This document shows, piece by piece, positions 18,201-27,504 of a stretch of 64,000 nucleotides of DNA. The notes beneath the pieces were generated by a model. The model saw only the letters and a list, made by a program, of their open reading frames with translations, made no database searches and was not told the origin of the DNA. The DNA is from Halalkalibacter okhensis. GTDB taxonomy: Bacteria > Bacillota > Bacilli > Bacillales > Bacillaceae_D. The stretch is from NCBI RefSeq assembly GCF_000787375.1, contig NZ_JRJU01000008.1, positions 62,001-126,000 of the forward strand, written 5' to 3'. Both the position numbers and the translations under genes were made by a program. The stretch's first letter is position 1, and every line of letters begins with the position of its first letter.

Positions 18201-19580
18201 TTAATACAACTTCCCTTGACGATACAACACCGTACTCAATTTCATCACCGAATGTATATAACAATTCTGTCGTAATGGAAAGGGATCCCCAAAGTATTGT
18301 GGCAAAATGGAGTCCATAGTTGCTTTCATTTTAGCAACTAACAGTTTAAAAACTTCTTCTTCATTATAAAATTGTGTCTCACGACCTTGAAGCCATTCAA
18401 AATACGAAACGATTACTCCTCCTGCATTTGCAAGAATATCAGGGATGATAATGACACCTTTTTCACTTAAATATTCATCTGCTTTGCCTGTAACTGGAGC
18501 ATTAGCACCTTCTACTATAAATCTCGCTTTAATGTTTTCCATGTTACCTTCATGTATTTGATCTTGTAACGCAGCTAAAATTAATACGTCTACATCTTGC
18601 TCTAACACTTGATCTCGCTCATGGATCACCGCTTTAATTCCAGCCTTCATTAATTGCTCTTCTGAGGTTGGGAGGTCCCCTTTATTTTTTCCTGTAAAAT
18701 CAATTAATGCAGGGATATCCAGGCCATCAGAATTATATAGCATTGTATTTCGATCACTAACTGCAACAACTTTATTTTGTAAGAGTGAACAATGATAAGC
18801 TTCAAGGGCTGCAATAGAACCGACATTCCCAAAACCTTGAACAGCAACCGTCATCGGTTTGTCCGTATAGCCTAATAATGTCTTTGCAAATTTATTCCCT
18901 GTGTTTGATAAAAATGTCTGTTGCTCTTTTAAGAAATCATGAAGCATATAACGAAATGAAAAGTACACACCTTTTCCGGTAGCTTCTCTTCGCCCTAATG
19001 AGCCACCGTTTATGATACTTTTCCCTGTGAAACTTCCTCTGTATGGTTCCCCTGGGCGAATGCTCTTATATTCTGCCATCATCCAATCCATTTCACGATC
19101 ACCAGAACCCATATCAGGTGCAGGAATATCTTTGTCCGGACCTAAGATATCACTAAAATAATGTACATACTTCTGACAAATTAAGTTAATTTCTTTTGCA
19201 GAGTGGTCTCTTGGTGTCAAGACTACACCGCCTTTCCCACCTCCGAAAGGGACGTCATGAAGAGCATTTTTCAGTGTCATTAAGGCAGCAAGGTTAATTA
19301 CCTCGTCCTCTTTGACCTCTTCATGAAAACGAATTCCTCCTTTATATGGACCAAGCGTGTTATTGTGCTGAACACGAAATGCAGGTATTCGTACAATCTC
19401 CCCGTTGTCTAAAGATATTCGCAAAAAAGCTTTATGTACTTTGTTAGGTGTTGAAAGAATGGAAGCTAACGAGGCAAAAGCTTGATGTCTTGTTTTATCT
19501 TGTAATTCTGGTAAGAAGCTAGAATCCTTTAATAATGCAGCTAATGATGCTTGAACAATCGAATCAGTTTGGCTAGCCAT
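18201..19580 (-). CDS. Glu/Leu/Phe/Val family amino-acid dehydrogenase, probably glutamate dehydrogenase
   Basis: About 459 residues. The substrate region GGIRFHEEV and the catalytic loop PFGGGKGGVVLTPRD (active Lys) are followed by PAPDMGSGDREMDWM, then the Rossmann motif VQGFGNVGS and EGANAPVT. It interconverts an amino acid and its keto acid with NAD(P). It is longer than RocG/GudB (about 425), with extra sequence before the NAD domain (near residues 205-225). The ATG at 19580 has GGAGGG ten bases upstream; the earlier in-frame ATG at 19598 has no site. Glutamate is the most likely substrate, but leucine or another cannot be excluded. Confidence 0.9.
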   Translation of the reverse strand: MASQTDSIVQASLAALLKDSSFLPELQDKTRHQAFASLASILSTPNKVHKAFLRISLDNGEIVRIPAFRVQHNNTLGPYKGGIRFHEEVKEDEVINLAALMTLKNALHDVPFGGGKGGVVLTPRDHSAKEINLICQKYVHYFSDILGPDKDIPAPDMGSGDREMDWMMAEYKSIRPGEPYRGSFTGKSIINGGSLGRREATGKGVYFSFRYMLHDFLKEQQTFLSNTGNKFAKTLLGYTDKPMTVAVQGFGNVGSIAALEAYHCSLLQNKVVAVSDRNTMLYNSDGLDIPALIDFTGKNKGDLPTSEEQLMKAGIKAVIHERDQVLEQDVDVLILAALQDQIHEGNMENIKARFIVEGANAPVTGKADEYLSEKGVIIIPDILANAGGVIVSYFEWLQGRETQFYNEEEVFKLLVAKMKATMDSILPQYFGDPFPLRQNCYIHSVMKLSTVLYRQGKLY

Positions 19581-19689
19581 AAAAATAAAACCCTCCATTT
19601 TTTTACTATTATTACCTTACCCTAAATTTAACAAAACAAACCAACTGTGATTAGTATTTTCCCAGCCCCAGTTTAGTAGAAAGACAATA

Positions 19690-19721
19690 CGAGGTCGCGG
19701 GATTTTATATACACGACCTCG
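19690..19721 (-). terminator. Possible terminator after DUF4097 operon
   Basis: 8-bp stem CGAGGTCG/CGACCTCG (19690-19697 with 19714-19721) downstream of the DUF4097 gene. The T-tract is poor on both strands. Confidence 0.45.
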
Positions 19722-19780
19722 AGTAGCTTTATTAATTCACAACTATAACTTCTTTCATCCACTCCGTTCAACGCTTCGTT

Positions 19781-20635
19781 CTATTTCTTCTCTATTGTCA
19801 CACTTCCATTAGCTGTTGTTAATTGAATCATGTTGTCGCCATTTCCACTTACAGCATTTCTTGATGAACTCCCGAAAACATCCACTCTTCCATTAGCAGT
19901 GTTGACAAGGATTGTAGCATTGGTCGGTTCCTCTTCAGTTTGAATTTGAATCCTCCCGTTATCAGTAGCTAAGTCCAATGGATCATTCATTTGTTTTGTT
20001 AAAAGTGAAATTCTTCCATTATTCGTTTTTCCAATAATTTCTCCGTCAATATCCTCTAAAAGAATAGCGCCATTTTTTGTTCTTACAGAAACAGTAGGAG
20101 CACTCACTCCTTTTAATTCAATAGCACCGTTATCTGCTATAGCAGTAACTCTATCTCCCATTACATTACTCAGTTCAATTCGACCATTGTCAGACTTTAC
20201 ACCTATCTCTCGTACCTCTATGTTATCTGCATGAATACGACCATTATTACTTTCTAACTTAATTGTTTCATAGAGTTTTTCAGGTACATAAACGGTTAAC
20301 GATAATGTATGAGAAAGAAAGTTAAATTGAAATAGTTTCTTTTGTGGATTTTTGACACTAATTAATAATGTTGAATCTTTTACATCTGTTGATAATAGAT
20401 AATTGGAATTATTTCCAGTCAATTCCACTTTTGCCGTATCATCATTTGTAGGTAAAAAATTAATTTCTGCATTATTTGTCATGACTTCTATGTTCATAAA
20501 TTCTTCATCGTTAATCAATTTTTCTTCAGTAACCCATTCAGACTTATTAACGGATGGCAATGTGAGGAGTATACCAATTACTCCTCCAATTAATAATCCC
20601 AATGCAATAATCGAAACTTTTTTCAAATTAATCAT
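19781..20635 (-). CDS. DUF4097 beta-strand repeat envelope protein
   Basis: About 284 residues. One N-terminal membrane anchor (about 5-27) is followed by an extracytoplasmic domain of repeated short strands with a regular N-G-x-I/V motif. Copies include ESNNGRIHA, SDNGRIELS, ADNGAIEL, TKNGAILLE, TNNGRISLL, TDNGRIQI, TANGRVDV and TANGSVTI, as in a beta-helix. It is related to LiaG/YvlB-type envelope-stress proteins. It overlaps the DUF1700 gene by eight bases and sits with a PadR regulator, a classic envelope-stress trio. The start is the ATG at 20635 with AAAGGTGG eight bases upstream. The binding partner is unknown. Confidence 0.9.
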   Translation of the reverse strand: MINLKKVSIIALGLLIGGVIGILLTLPSVNKSEWVTEEKLINDEEFMNIEVMTNNAEINFLPTNDDTAKVELTGNNSNYLLSTDVKDSTLLISVKNPQKKLFQFNFLSHTLSLTVYVPEKLYETIKLESNNGRIHADNIEVREIGVKSDNGRIELSNVMGDRVTAIADNGAIELKGVSAPTVSVRTKNGAILLEDIDGEIIGKTNNGRISLLTKQMNDPLDLATDNGRIQIQTEEEPTNATILVNTANGRVDVFGSSSRNAVSGNGDNMIQLTTANGSVTIEKK

Positions 20636-21188
20636 GTTTGAGCCCACCTTTTACAAGCTTGACATTAAACTTTAAATATCGAAGAAAGCCTTGGGTTAAG
20701 GTACGTGTTGCAAAAAACATCCCAATGGCAATAAACAATCCAAGTCCACAAAGAGCTAATGTTATAAATAATTCAAATAACTCGAAAGACCCTGGATAAA
20801 AAATAATATTAATTAAAAACAAAAGAGGAGAAACAATAAATGAAACCCCTACGGCCCAACCTGCAAACACGATTGAGACCAAAGCGATAAATGGTCCGAG
20901 AACGATGACAAGATTAAAGAACCCTAATCCAATAACAGCCCATACAGCCCGAATGATATTCCCTGTTGTCACCGTCGTTTCTGCCTTCTCGAGATGATAC
21001 GATGCAAGCATATCTTTAGCTATTTGTTGCGGCGATCCAAGTGAGCATGTTATTTCCCCCTCTGTTTTTCCTTCTTCTAATCCCACTGCAAAATGCTCTT
21101 CAAAGTCATTCAAAATATCCTGACGTTCATCAAGAGACATTTTTTGTAGAGCACGATCCAATTCCATTAAAAATTGTTGTTTATTCAT
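20628..21188 (-). CDS. DUF1700 (HAAS) membrane protein
   Basis: About 186 residues. The N-terminal 60-70 form the helical HAAS/DUF1700 signature (MNKQQFLMELDRALQ, followed by EERQDILNDFEEHF-type sequence, then GSPQQIAKDML), followed by about four membrane helices. Members are paired with PadR regulators and DUF4097 proteins in envelope-stress operons. The ATG at 21188 follows GAAGGTG by six bases and overlaps the PadR stop; a GTG at 21197 falls inside that site. Its biochemical activity is not known to me. Confidence 0.9.
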   Translation of the reverse strand: MNKQQFLMELDRALQKMSLDERQDILNDFEEHFAVGLEEGKTEGEITCSLGSPQQIAKDMLASYHLEKAETTVTTGNIIRAVWAVIGLGFFNLVIVLGPFIALVSIVFAGWAVGVSFIVSPLLFLINIIFYPGSFELFELFITLALCGLGLFIAIGMFFATRTLTQGFLRYLKFNVKLVKGGLKHD

Positions 21189-21504
21189 CTCTAACACCTT
21201 CTTTTATTAATTGATTCACTCCGCTCGAAAATTCCTTCCACTCTTGCAAAAGCTTGTGAAGGAAATCTCTTCCACTATCAGTTAACTGATAATACTTACG
21301 TGATGGTCCTTCTGACGATTCTTTTAAATACGTGGTAAAATAACCTTCTTTTGTTAACCTTCTTAACAATGGATATACTGTGCCTTCAGAAATAGCAATC
21401 TTCTCTGAAATTTTTTGGACAAGTTCATACCCGTAACGATCTTGTTTATCTAGTAAGATGAGTACGCATAGTTCTAAAACACCCTTTTTGAATTGTACGT
21501 TCAC
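21181..21504 (-). CDS. PadR-family transcriptional repressor
   Basis: A 107-residue winged-helix regulator. It has the hallmark GVLELCVLILLDKQDRYGYELVQKI, with wing and recognition helix in SEGTVYPLLRRLTKEGYF, then a short dimerisation helix. The start is GTG. It is the first gene of the operon with DUF1700 and DUF4097 genes and most likely represses its own promoter. A pair of inverted GCAATATAtAGTAC-like repeats lies 40-110 bases upstream. The inducer is unknown; related systems respond to envelope-active antibiotics. Confidence 0.92.
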   Translation of the reverse strand: MNVQFKKGVLELCVLILLDKQDRYGYELVQKISEKIAISEGTVYPLLRRLTKEGYFTTYLKESSEGPSRKYYQLTDSGRDFLHKLLQEWKEFSSGVNQLIKEGVRDE

Positions 21505-21543
21505 TGCCTAGTTACACCTCATTTCTCTTTTATTCACTACCAT

Positions 21544-21617
21544 GCAATATATAGTACCTGTTTATAAAGAATCCTTGAAATAAATATATCACTCAGTACT
21601 GTATATTGCAAGGTACT
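21544..21617. promoter_or_regulatory. Candidate PadR operator (two inverted 14-base sites)
   Basis: GCAATATATAGTAC at 21544-21557 and its near-perfect inverted copy (one mismatch) at 21596-21609. Flanking AGTACCT / AGGTACT copies extend the symmetry. It lies directly upstream of the PadR gene. Confidence 0.55.
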
Positions 21618-21651
21618 ATTTAATTAATATATGCAAATGGACTTTAGTATA

Positions 21652-21694
21652 TTAAAAAAGACCAACGTTTTATCAATAGTACTGTTGGTCTTTT
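21652..21694 (-). terminator. Terminator after luciferase-like monooxygenase pair
   Basis: 11-bp stem AAAAGACCAAC/GTTGGTCTTTT (21656-21666 with 21684-21694), with T-run on the minus strand. It is placed seven bases after the stop of the gene at 21702. Confidence 0.88.
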
Positions 21695-21701
21695 AACTAT
21701 G

Positions 21702-22757
21702 CTATTTGTTCTTTTTGCCTTCCCATTTAGAAATTTCTTCTCGAACCATTGGGGCTACCTCTTTCCCTAGCAATTCAATGGCTTTCATCACATCATCATG
21801 TGGCATCGATCCAACTGGTACGTGTAGCATAAATCGTGTAATTCCTACATGTTTACGAGTATGAATGATTTTTTCTGCAACCGTTTTGGAATCTCCGACA
21901 TATAACGCTCCCTCAAAGCTACGAGCAGCATCAAAACTAGTACGATCATAATGCCCCCAGCCACGCTCTCGTCCCAATTTATTCATGACCTGCTGCGTTG
22001 ATGGGAAAAATTTATTCGCTGCTACCTCTGTATCTTCGGCAATAAAACCGTGAGAATGCGAAGCCACTGGTAGCTTGGACACATCATGGCCTGCTTGTGC
22101 TGCTGCTCTTTTATACAGGCGTACAAGCGGTTCAAACTGAGTTGGACGACCACCAATAATCGCTAAGACTAATGGTAGTCCAAGAAGTCCCGCACGAACA
22201 ACTGACTCGGAATTCCCACCACTTCCAATCCAAACAGGTAATGGGTCCTGTACTGGGCGCGGGTACACCCCGAGATTGTTAATAGCAGGACGATGACCAC
22301 CACTCCAGCTTACTTTCTCAGAATCTCGTATTTTTAACAGCAACTCCAATTTTTCATTAAAGAGCTCATCATAATCCGTTAACTCATAACCAAATAACGG
22401 AAATGATTCAATAAACGAGCCTCTCCCTGCCATGATCTCTGCCCGGCCATTTGAGATGGCATCTAGTGTCGCAAACTCCTGAAACACACGTACCGGATCA
22501 GCTGAAGAAAGCACGGTTACCGCACTTGTTAGTCTTATCCGTTTCGTTTGCGCGGCAGCTCCGGCCAATACAACTGCAGGAGAAGAAGCCGCAAAATCTT
22601 CGCGATGGTGTTCTCCTACTCCAAAGACATCTAAGCCCACCTGATCAGCTAGAACAATTTCCTCAACTACTTCACGTATTCGCTCTGCATGGCTTTTTAC
22701 TTTTCCAGTTTCGGTATCAGGCGTCGTTTCTACAAATGTACTAACTCCAATTTCCAT
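21702..22757 (-). CDS. LLM-class flavin-dependent oxidoreductase
   Basis: A 351-residue member of the bacterial luciferase-like family: TIM-barrel start MEIGVSTFVET, GEHHREDFAASSP, LSSADPVRVFQEFATLDAISNGRAEIMAGRGSF and PVWIGSGGN. It would use reduced FMN supplied by another reductase to oxidise an unknown organic compound. It lies 21 bases downstream of a second LLM-family gene on the same strand, so they are co-transcribed. No dedicated flavin reductase or sulfur-uptake gene is nearby to suggest a substrate. Confidence 0.92.
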   Translation of the reverse strand: MEIGVSTFVETTPDTETGKVKSHAERIREVVEEIVLADQVGLDVFGVGEHHREDFAASSPAVVLAGAAAQTKRIRLTSAVTVLSSADPVRVFQEFATLDAISNGRAEIMAGRGSFIESFPLFGYELTDYDELFNEKLELLLKIRDSEKVSWSGGHRPAINNLGVYPRPVQDPLPVWIGSGGNSESVVRAGLLGLPLVLAIIGGRPTQFEPLVRLYKRAAAQAGHDVSKLPVASHSHGFIAEDTEVAANKFFPSTQQVMNKLGRERGWGHYDRTSFDAARSFEGALYVGDSKTVAEKIIHTRKHVGITRFMLHVPVGSMPHDDVMKAIELLGKEVAPMVREEISKWEGKKNK

Positions 22758-22778
22758 AAATGCCCCCCGCTAAAAGTA

Positions 22779-23780
22779 TTACTTTCCGTCTACTACTTCT
22801 TTTAATATTTCATAAGAACGCTTTTGCTTATCTTGATCATAAATATAGGAAACAGCCATAATTTCATCAACATTGTATTTTTTTTGGAAATTTGCTAATT
22901 GTTCTTTGATCGAGTCTTTACTTCCCATTAACGTGACACTTGACATTGACATAGCTACTTCTTTTTCTTGACGGCTCCAAATTAGGTCCATATCTTCCAC
23001 TGGAGGACTCAATGGATTTTGAGAATTACGTACAACATTTAAGAAGAATTGTTGCATTGTTGTTGATTCCCTTTTTGCTTCTTCATCACTTTCAGCTGCA
23101 ATTACATTTAAACAAACCATCATGTACGGAGAATCTAAGTATTCAGATGGCTCAAAACGCTTGCGATAAATCGAAATCGCTTCTTCCATGTGTGTTGGAG
23201 CAAAGTGAGAAGCAAACACATATGGCAATCCTAACTTTGCAGCTAAGTAAGCTGAATCTGTTGAAGAGCCTAGAATATAAATCGGAACCTTTGTCCCAAC
23301 TCCCGGATGGGCTTTGACATAACTTTGACGCTCTTCTGGCCCAAAATAAGTAAGTAAAGCATTCACGTCTTCTGGAAACGTGTAGACCGTATCATTTTGA
23401 GATCGACGGAGCGCTCTTGCTGTCATCATATCGGTACCCGGTGCGCGTCCAAGTCCTAAGTCAATTCGGTCAGGATATAATGTTGCCATCGTTCCAAATT
23501 GCTCCGCAATGATTAATGGAGAATGGTTAGGCAGCATAATTCCACCCGAACCTACTTTGATATGATTGGTGTGCTCTAACGTATGTTTAATTAAAATCGA
23601 TGTTGCCGAACTAACAAGAGTGGGCATATTATGATGTTCTGCAATCCAATAACGTGAATACCCCATCTCTTCAGTTGCTTGCGCTAAATCGACCAATGAA
23701 TCAATCGCTTCTTTTGCATTTTGTCCTTTGCGAATAGGCGCTAAGTTTAAAACAGATACTGGAATTTGTATATTTGACAT
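22779..23780 (-). CDS. LLM-class flavin-dependent oxidoreductase (YceB/YtmO-like)
   Basis: A 333-residue luciferase-like protein of the MsnO8 group: [16 protein letters not shown] start, [56 protein letters not shown], and [26 protein letters not shown]. It is the first gene of a two-gene unit with the other LLM protein and has AAAGGAAC before the ATG. The substrate is not known in the family. The two paralogs differ strongly in sequence, so this is not a recent duplication. Confidence 0.92.
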   Translation of the reverse strand: MSNIQIPVSVLNLAPIRKGQNAKEAIDSLVDLAQATEEMGYSRYWIAEHHNMPTLVSSATSILIKHTLEHTNHIKVGSGGIMLPNHSPLIIAEQFGTMATLYPDRIDLGLGRAPGTDMMTARALRRSQNDTVYTFPEDVNALLTYFGPEERQSYVKAHPGVGTKVPIYILGSSTDSAYLAAKLGLPYVFASHFAPTHMEEAISIYRKRFEPSEYLDSPYMMVCLNVIAAESDEEAKRESTTMQQFFLNVVRNSQNPLSPPVEDMDLIWSRQEKEVAMSMSSVTLMGSKDSIKEQLANFQKKYNVDEIMAVSYIYDQDKQKRSYEILKEVVDGK

Positions 23781-24009
23781 GTTAATGTTCCTTTCATGCT
23801 GAAGTTACAAATCAATAGTAACAAGTTAAGAAGAGGAAACAAAATAATTTGCTTATTTTTTTAAAGTGAATGTTCATCTTGATTTCACAAAATCCTCACT
23901 TTTTCTTGTCTATGTTTTTAAATCATTCATTATACGTATTGCTTAGTTAGATCGGGATTGATTAAATCATATAGAACATAGTAAATCGTATAACTTTGAG
24001 GTGACGTTA

Positions 24010-25137
24010 ATGGCTTTGCTTTACATCATTATTATTGTGGCTTTTATAGATACCTTTTCACAGCTCCCAATTATTGGTCCTTTTGCTAGTAACTTGGGTG
24101 CTACTCCGATGTTAGTCGGCATCATTATAGGCATATATTCATTTTCTAATATCATTGGAAATATCGTATCAGGGTACTGGATCGATCGAATGGGCCCTAA
24201 AGTTGTCCTGTGCACAGGGATGATTTTGGCAGGAATCGTCCTTTTTTTCTACTCTCTCGTTACAACCGCACAAGAATTAATATACGTTCGTTTATTTCAT
24301 GGACTTGTTGGAGGACTAATTGTACCAGCGGTGTTTACTTTTTTAGGTTCGAGAAAGACGAAGAAATCAAAAGGGAAGGTCATGGCGTTATCAGGAGCTT
24401 CTGTTGGGATTGCAGCCATTGCTGGCCCCGCACTTGGAACCATTATTAGCGGAAGGTTCGGGTATGATTATTTATTTTTTATGCTTACCATTTTGATGAT
24501 TGGGTGCGCCTTATTAGCGATCTTTTTTGTAAAAGATCTTCAATGGACCGGCTCTACTGATCCAACTGATCAAACGGCCTTTTTTATAATAACAAAACCA
24601 ATTCTCTATTCCTATATCTCCATCTTTTTATTAATGTTTACATTAGGAATTCTAACATTCGCCTTGCCATTAAAAGTAGAAGGACTTCAACTAAGGGCTG
24701 AATTGACTGGTTCATTATTAAGTATATTTGGACTAGTGGCCATTCTCATTTTCATCCTTCCAACCAATGTTCTCTTTGAGAAATGGAGACCTATGCATCT
24801 AATGACCATTGGTCTTTTAACAATATTTTTTGCTTTAGTAAGCTTATCACTATCATCTACCTTTATTCATTTGATGCTTGCGATGGTCATTTACGGGGTA
24901 GGGTTTGCTTTTATTTTCCCTTCGACTAGTGCGGCAGTCGTTGAGAGTTCCGGTGAATCAAAACGTGGGAAAGCATTTGGCCTATTCTACGCATGCTTTT
25001 CATTTGGTGTAATTGCCGGTTCATTCCTTTCTGGTGCTTTAGCGGTATCTCCTTCTTTGTTATTTTTTATCGGGGGGTTATGTTTACTCTTTGTTGTTTT
25101 AATTTTTCATCTTTTTAGCCGCAGACTAATTAATTAA
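24010..25137 (+). CDS. MFS transporter
   Basis: A 375-residue major facilitator with 12 predicted helices. Motif A is present in the loop after helix 2 (GYWIDRMGPKVVL). Antiporter motif C is visible in helix 5 (GASVGIAAIAGPALGTIISG), which supports drug or metabolite export by proton exchange. The ATG at 24010 follows GAGGTGA by five bases; the GTG at 24001 is part of that site. It is single and ends at a shared terminator. The substrate is unknown. Confidence 0.9.
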   Translation: MALLYIIIIVAFIDTFSQLPIIGPFASNLGATPMLVGIIIGIYSFSNIIGNIVSGYWIDRMGPKVVLCTGMILAGIVLFFYSLVTTAQELIYVRLFHGLVGGLIVPAVFTFLGSRKTKKSKGKVMALSGASVGIAAIAGPALGTIISGRFGYDYLFFMLTILMIGCALLAIFFVKDLQWTGSTDPTDQTAFFIITKPILYSYISIFLLMFTLGILTFALPLKVEGLQLRAELTGSLLSIFGLVAILIFILPTNVLFEKWRPMHLMTIGLLTIFFALVSLSLSSTFIHLMLAMVIYGVGFAFIFPSTSAAVVESSGESKRGKAFGLFYACFSFGVIAGSFLSGALAVSPSLLFFIGGLCLLFVVLIFHLFSRRLIN

Positions 25138-25152
25138 AAAAGTTCAAATGAG

Positions 25153-25193
25153 AAAAGTGCTATGGAATACACTTTTTCGCATAGCACTTTTTT
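25153..25193. terminator. Bidirectional terminator between MFS and HPP genes
   Basis: 12-bp stem AAAAGTGCTATG/CATAGCACTTTT (25153-25164 with 25180-25191), with A-rich and T-rich flanks on both sides. It sits between convergent genes. Confidence 0.88.
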
Positions 25194-25197
25194 ATAG

Positions 25198-25761
25198 TTA
25201 TATCCACCTTCTAGGGTATGTTCTATTTTCAAATAAATTATTATATAAAACCGATATCACTACGACGATGATTGCACTAATTATTATTGTTAATAGCATC
25301 CCCCAGCCAGTCTGAGTGTTTATTGCTACAATTGCACTAGCTGCAGCAGGCGGATGCATCGTCTTAGTAATCAACATAAGAAGAACTACAACAGCTAATG
25401 TAATACCTATTGTTATATGAGACCTTCCAAATAGATCCCAAATGGATAATGCGGCAACGGTTGAAAGAATATGTCCCCCAATAATATGACGCGGTTGTGA
25501 AAATGGACCTTCATATGCAGCAAAAACGAGTAAACAACTAGCACCAATAGGACCTAATGCCATCGGATAACCTAAGCTTACAGCAAGAATGCTTATAAGA
25601 ATCATCGCAATTAAGCCGCCACCAGCAGAGATTAAGGAGTCTGTTAAGCGGACATTAGGATCTTGTACACTAACCCCTTTCATCTTTTTTACATATTGAA
25701 CAAAGCTTGAGCCCTTCTGCAAATGAACGGTTTTCTCTATTTCTCCTCTTTCTAAAGGCAA
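25198..25761 (-). CDS. HPP-family integral membrane protein
   Basis: 187 residues with four to five helices. It has the family motif THPP-like TKTMHPPAAASAI near residue 135 and GGGLIAM... at the first helix. Some HPP proteins of cyanobacteria and plants move nitrite. Here the gene lies divergently next to flavohemoprotein Hmp, which detoxifies NO, so a role with nitrogen oxides is a reasonable but unproven inference. The start is TTG with GGGGG upstream; no in-frame ATG is near. It ends at a terminator shared with the MFS gene. Confidence 0.87.
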   Translation of the reverse strand: MPLERGEIEKTVHLQKGSSFVQYVKKMKGVSVQDPNVRLTDSLISAGGGLIAMILISILAVSLGYPMALGPIGASCLLVFAAYEGPFSQPRHIIGGHILSTVAALSIWDLFGRSHITIGITLAVVVLLMLITKTMHPPAAASAIVAINTQTGWGMLLTIIISAIIVVVISVLYNNLFENRTYPRRWI

Positions 25762-26027
25762 AAGCTAACATCCCCCTTCTACACAAAAAGTCAAGAGAAT
25801 CGTTAGATTATTTCACATAAAATTCATTATAAAGGGAATTTTTAGAAACGTAAATACAGTTAGGGGGTAAAGTCGGCAAAGAAAACACGTTTTGAGAGGA
25901 TACTAGCCCAGTTTAATTATTGTCTATTTTTCAAAAGAAGTATTTTAAATATTGCTTTTAACTGTTTTCATCATCATAATTAAACATATATTATAAATAC
26001 ACCTTTAAATAAATGGAGGAATTCCTT

Positions 26028-27260
26028 ATGACAACAAAACTATTAGACTCAAAAACAATTGATATTATTAAATCAACCGTTCCAGTTTTAGCTGAACACG
26101 GCAAGGCAATCACTACCCGTTTCTACCAAATGATGTTCACAAATCATCCAGAGTTACTACATATCTTTAATCATGTGAATCAAAAACAAGGGAAACAACA
26201 GCAAGCGCTTGCCAATACAGTATATACAGCAGCGCAATATATAGATCAGTTGGAAACCCTCCTGCCAGCAGTCAAACAAATCGCACATAAACACCGTAGT
26301 TTAGGAGTAAAAGCTGAACATTACCCAATTGTCGGCGAACACTTATTATTAGCAATCAAAGATGTATTAGGTGATGCAGCAACTGATGAGATCATTAATG
26401 CATGGGGTGAAGCATACGGGGTCATTGCCGATGTTTTTATTTCCGTAGAACAAGAAATGTACAATGAAGCTGCACAAAAACCTGGAGGTTGGGATGGATT
26501 TCGTGAATTCATCATTACAAAAAAGATAGAAGAAAGCGATGTTATTACATCGTTTTACTTAAAACCAAAAGATGAAGGCAACCTCTCTAGCTTTCAGCCT
26601 GGTCAATATATAACCGTAAAAGCAGTCATTCCTGGAGAAGATTACACACACTTGCGTCAATATAGCTTGTCAGACTCTCCGGATAAAGACTATTATCGTA
26701 TTAGCGTAAAACGGGAAGATAGAAAAGAAGAAATTCCAGCTGGCATTGTTTCTACCTTCCTTCACCAACAGGTTTCTGAAGGAGACACGATTGAAATCAC
26801 AGCACCAGCTGGTGACTTTATCTTACAAGAAAAAGAGAAGCGACCTGTCGTTTTCCTCAGTGGTGGTGTTGGCCAAACTCCAATGATTAGCATGTTAAAA
26901 ACACTTGCAAAAAAGAATACCACTACAGATGTGACGTATATTCATGCTGCTATTAACAGTTCTCATCATGCATTTGACGAAGAGATTAGAAGTATCGTTA
27001 ATGAGTCTGAACATATGAGCTATTATGTGAGTTATGAACAGCCAACTGCAAAAGACCATCAAGCAAAGAACTATAAAAAAGAGGGCTATGTTGACCTTCC
27101 ATGGTTACAATCTATTTTAAAAAACAATGATGCTGATTTTTATTTCTGCGGCCCTGTTCCTTTCATGAAAGCGATGAATCAAGCATTAAAAGAATGGAAT
27201 GTAGCAGATGATCGTATCCACTTTGAATTTTTTGGACCAAAAGGCAGCCTAGAAAACTAA
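26028..27260 (+). CDS. hmp: Flavohemoprotein (nitric oxide dioxygenase)
   Basis: 410 residues in the classic three-domain order. A globin domain (1-145; proximal His near 89 in IAHKHRS) is followed by an FAD domain (about 150-260; RQYSLSDSP) and an NAD domain (about 265-400; SGGVGQTPMISML and YFCGPVPFMKAM). It turns NO and O2 to nitrate using NADH. The ATG at 26028 has GGAGGAA upstream; the ATG 15 bases earlier overlaps that site. The AT-rich leader has a partial dyad (ACATATATTATAAATACA) that might bind NsrR or ResD, weakly supported. No convincing terminator follows. Confidence 0.96.
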   Translation: MTTKLLDSKTIDIIKSTVPVLAEHGKAITTRFYQMMFTNHPELLHIFNHVNQKQGKQQQALANTVYTAAQYIDQLETLLPAVKQIAHKHRSLGVKAEHYPIVGEHLLLAIKDVLGDAATDEIINAWGEAYGVIADVFISVEQEMYNEAAQKPGGWDGFREFIITKKIEESDVITSFYLKPKDEGNLSSFQPGQYITVKAVIPGEDYTHLRQYSLSDSPDKDYYRISVKREDRKEEIPAGIVSTFLHQQVSEGDTIEITAPAGDFILQEKEKRPVVFLSGGVGQTPMISMLKTLAKKNTTTDVTYIHAAINSSHHAFDEEIRSIVNESEHMSYYVSYEQPTAKDHQAKNYKKEGYVDLPWLQSILKNNDADFYFCGPVPFMKAMNQALKEWNVADDRIHFEFFGPKGSLEN

Positions 27261-27391
27261 CGACCGAAAAGTCAAAGTATATCTCCCTACAACAGATGTA
27301 GCAAAGCTCCATTCGCTATACGCCGCGAGTAGAAACCCGCTTCTCTTTATTGCTTTTTTAAAGATGCGCCTCTGCCCATTGCTTCGGGGTT

Positions 27392-27421
27392 GTCACAAGG
27401 GTAAAAAGCACCCTCTGTGAC
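27392..27421. other. Conserved-looking hairpin upstream of 27505 gene
   Basis: GTCACA-AGGGT pairs with ACCCT-c-TGTGAC (27392-27402 with 27410-27421) with one bulged base and no T-run. It lies 84 bases before an orphan gene. It could be the end of the hmp transcript or a leader element. Confidence 0.45.
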
Positions 27422-27504
27422 ACCTCTTACTACTACCTTTTTATGACAGAAAGGTTATGGTATACTAAGCAAATTAAACAATCCTTTTTATTATTGGAGG
27501 CAGC

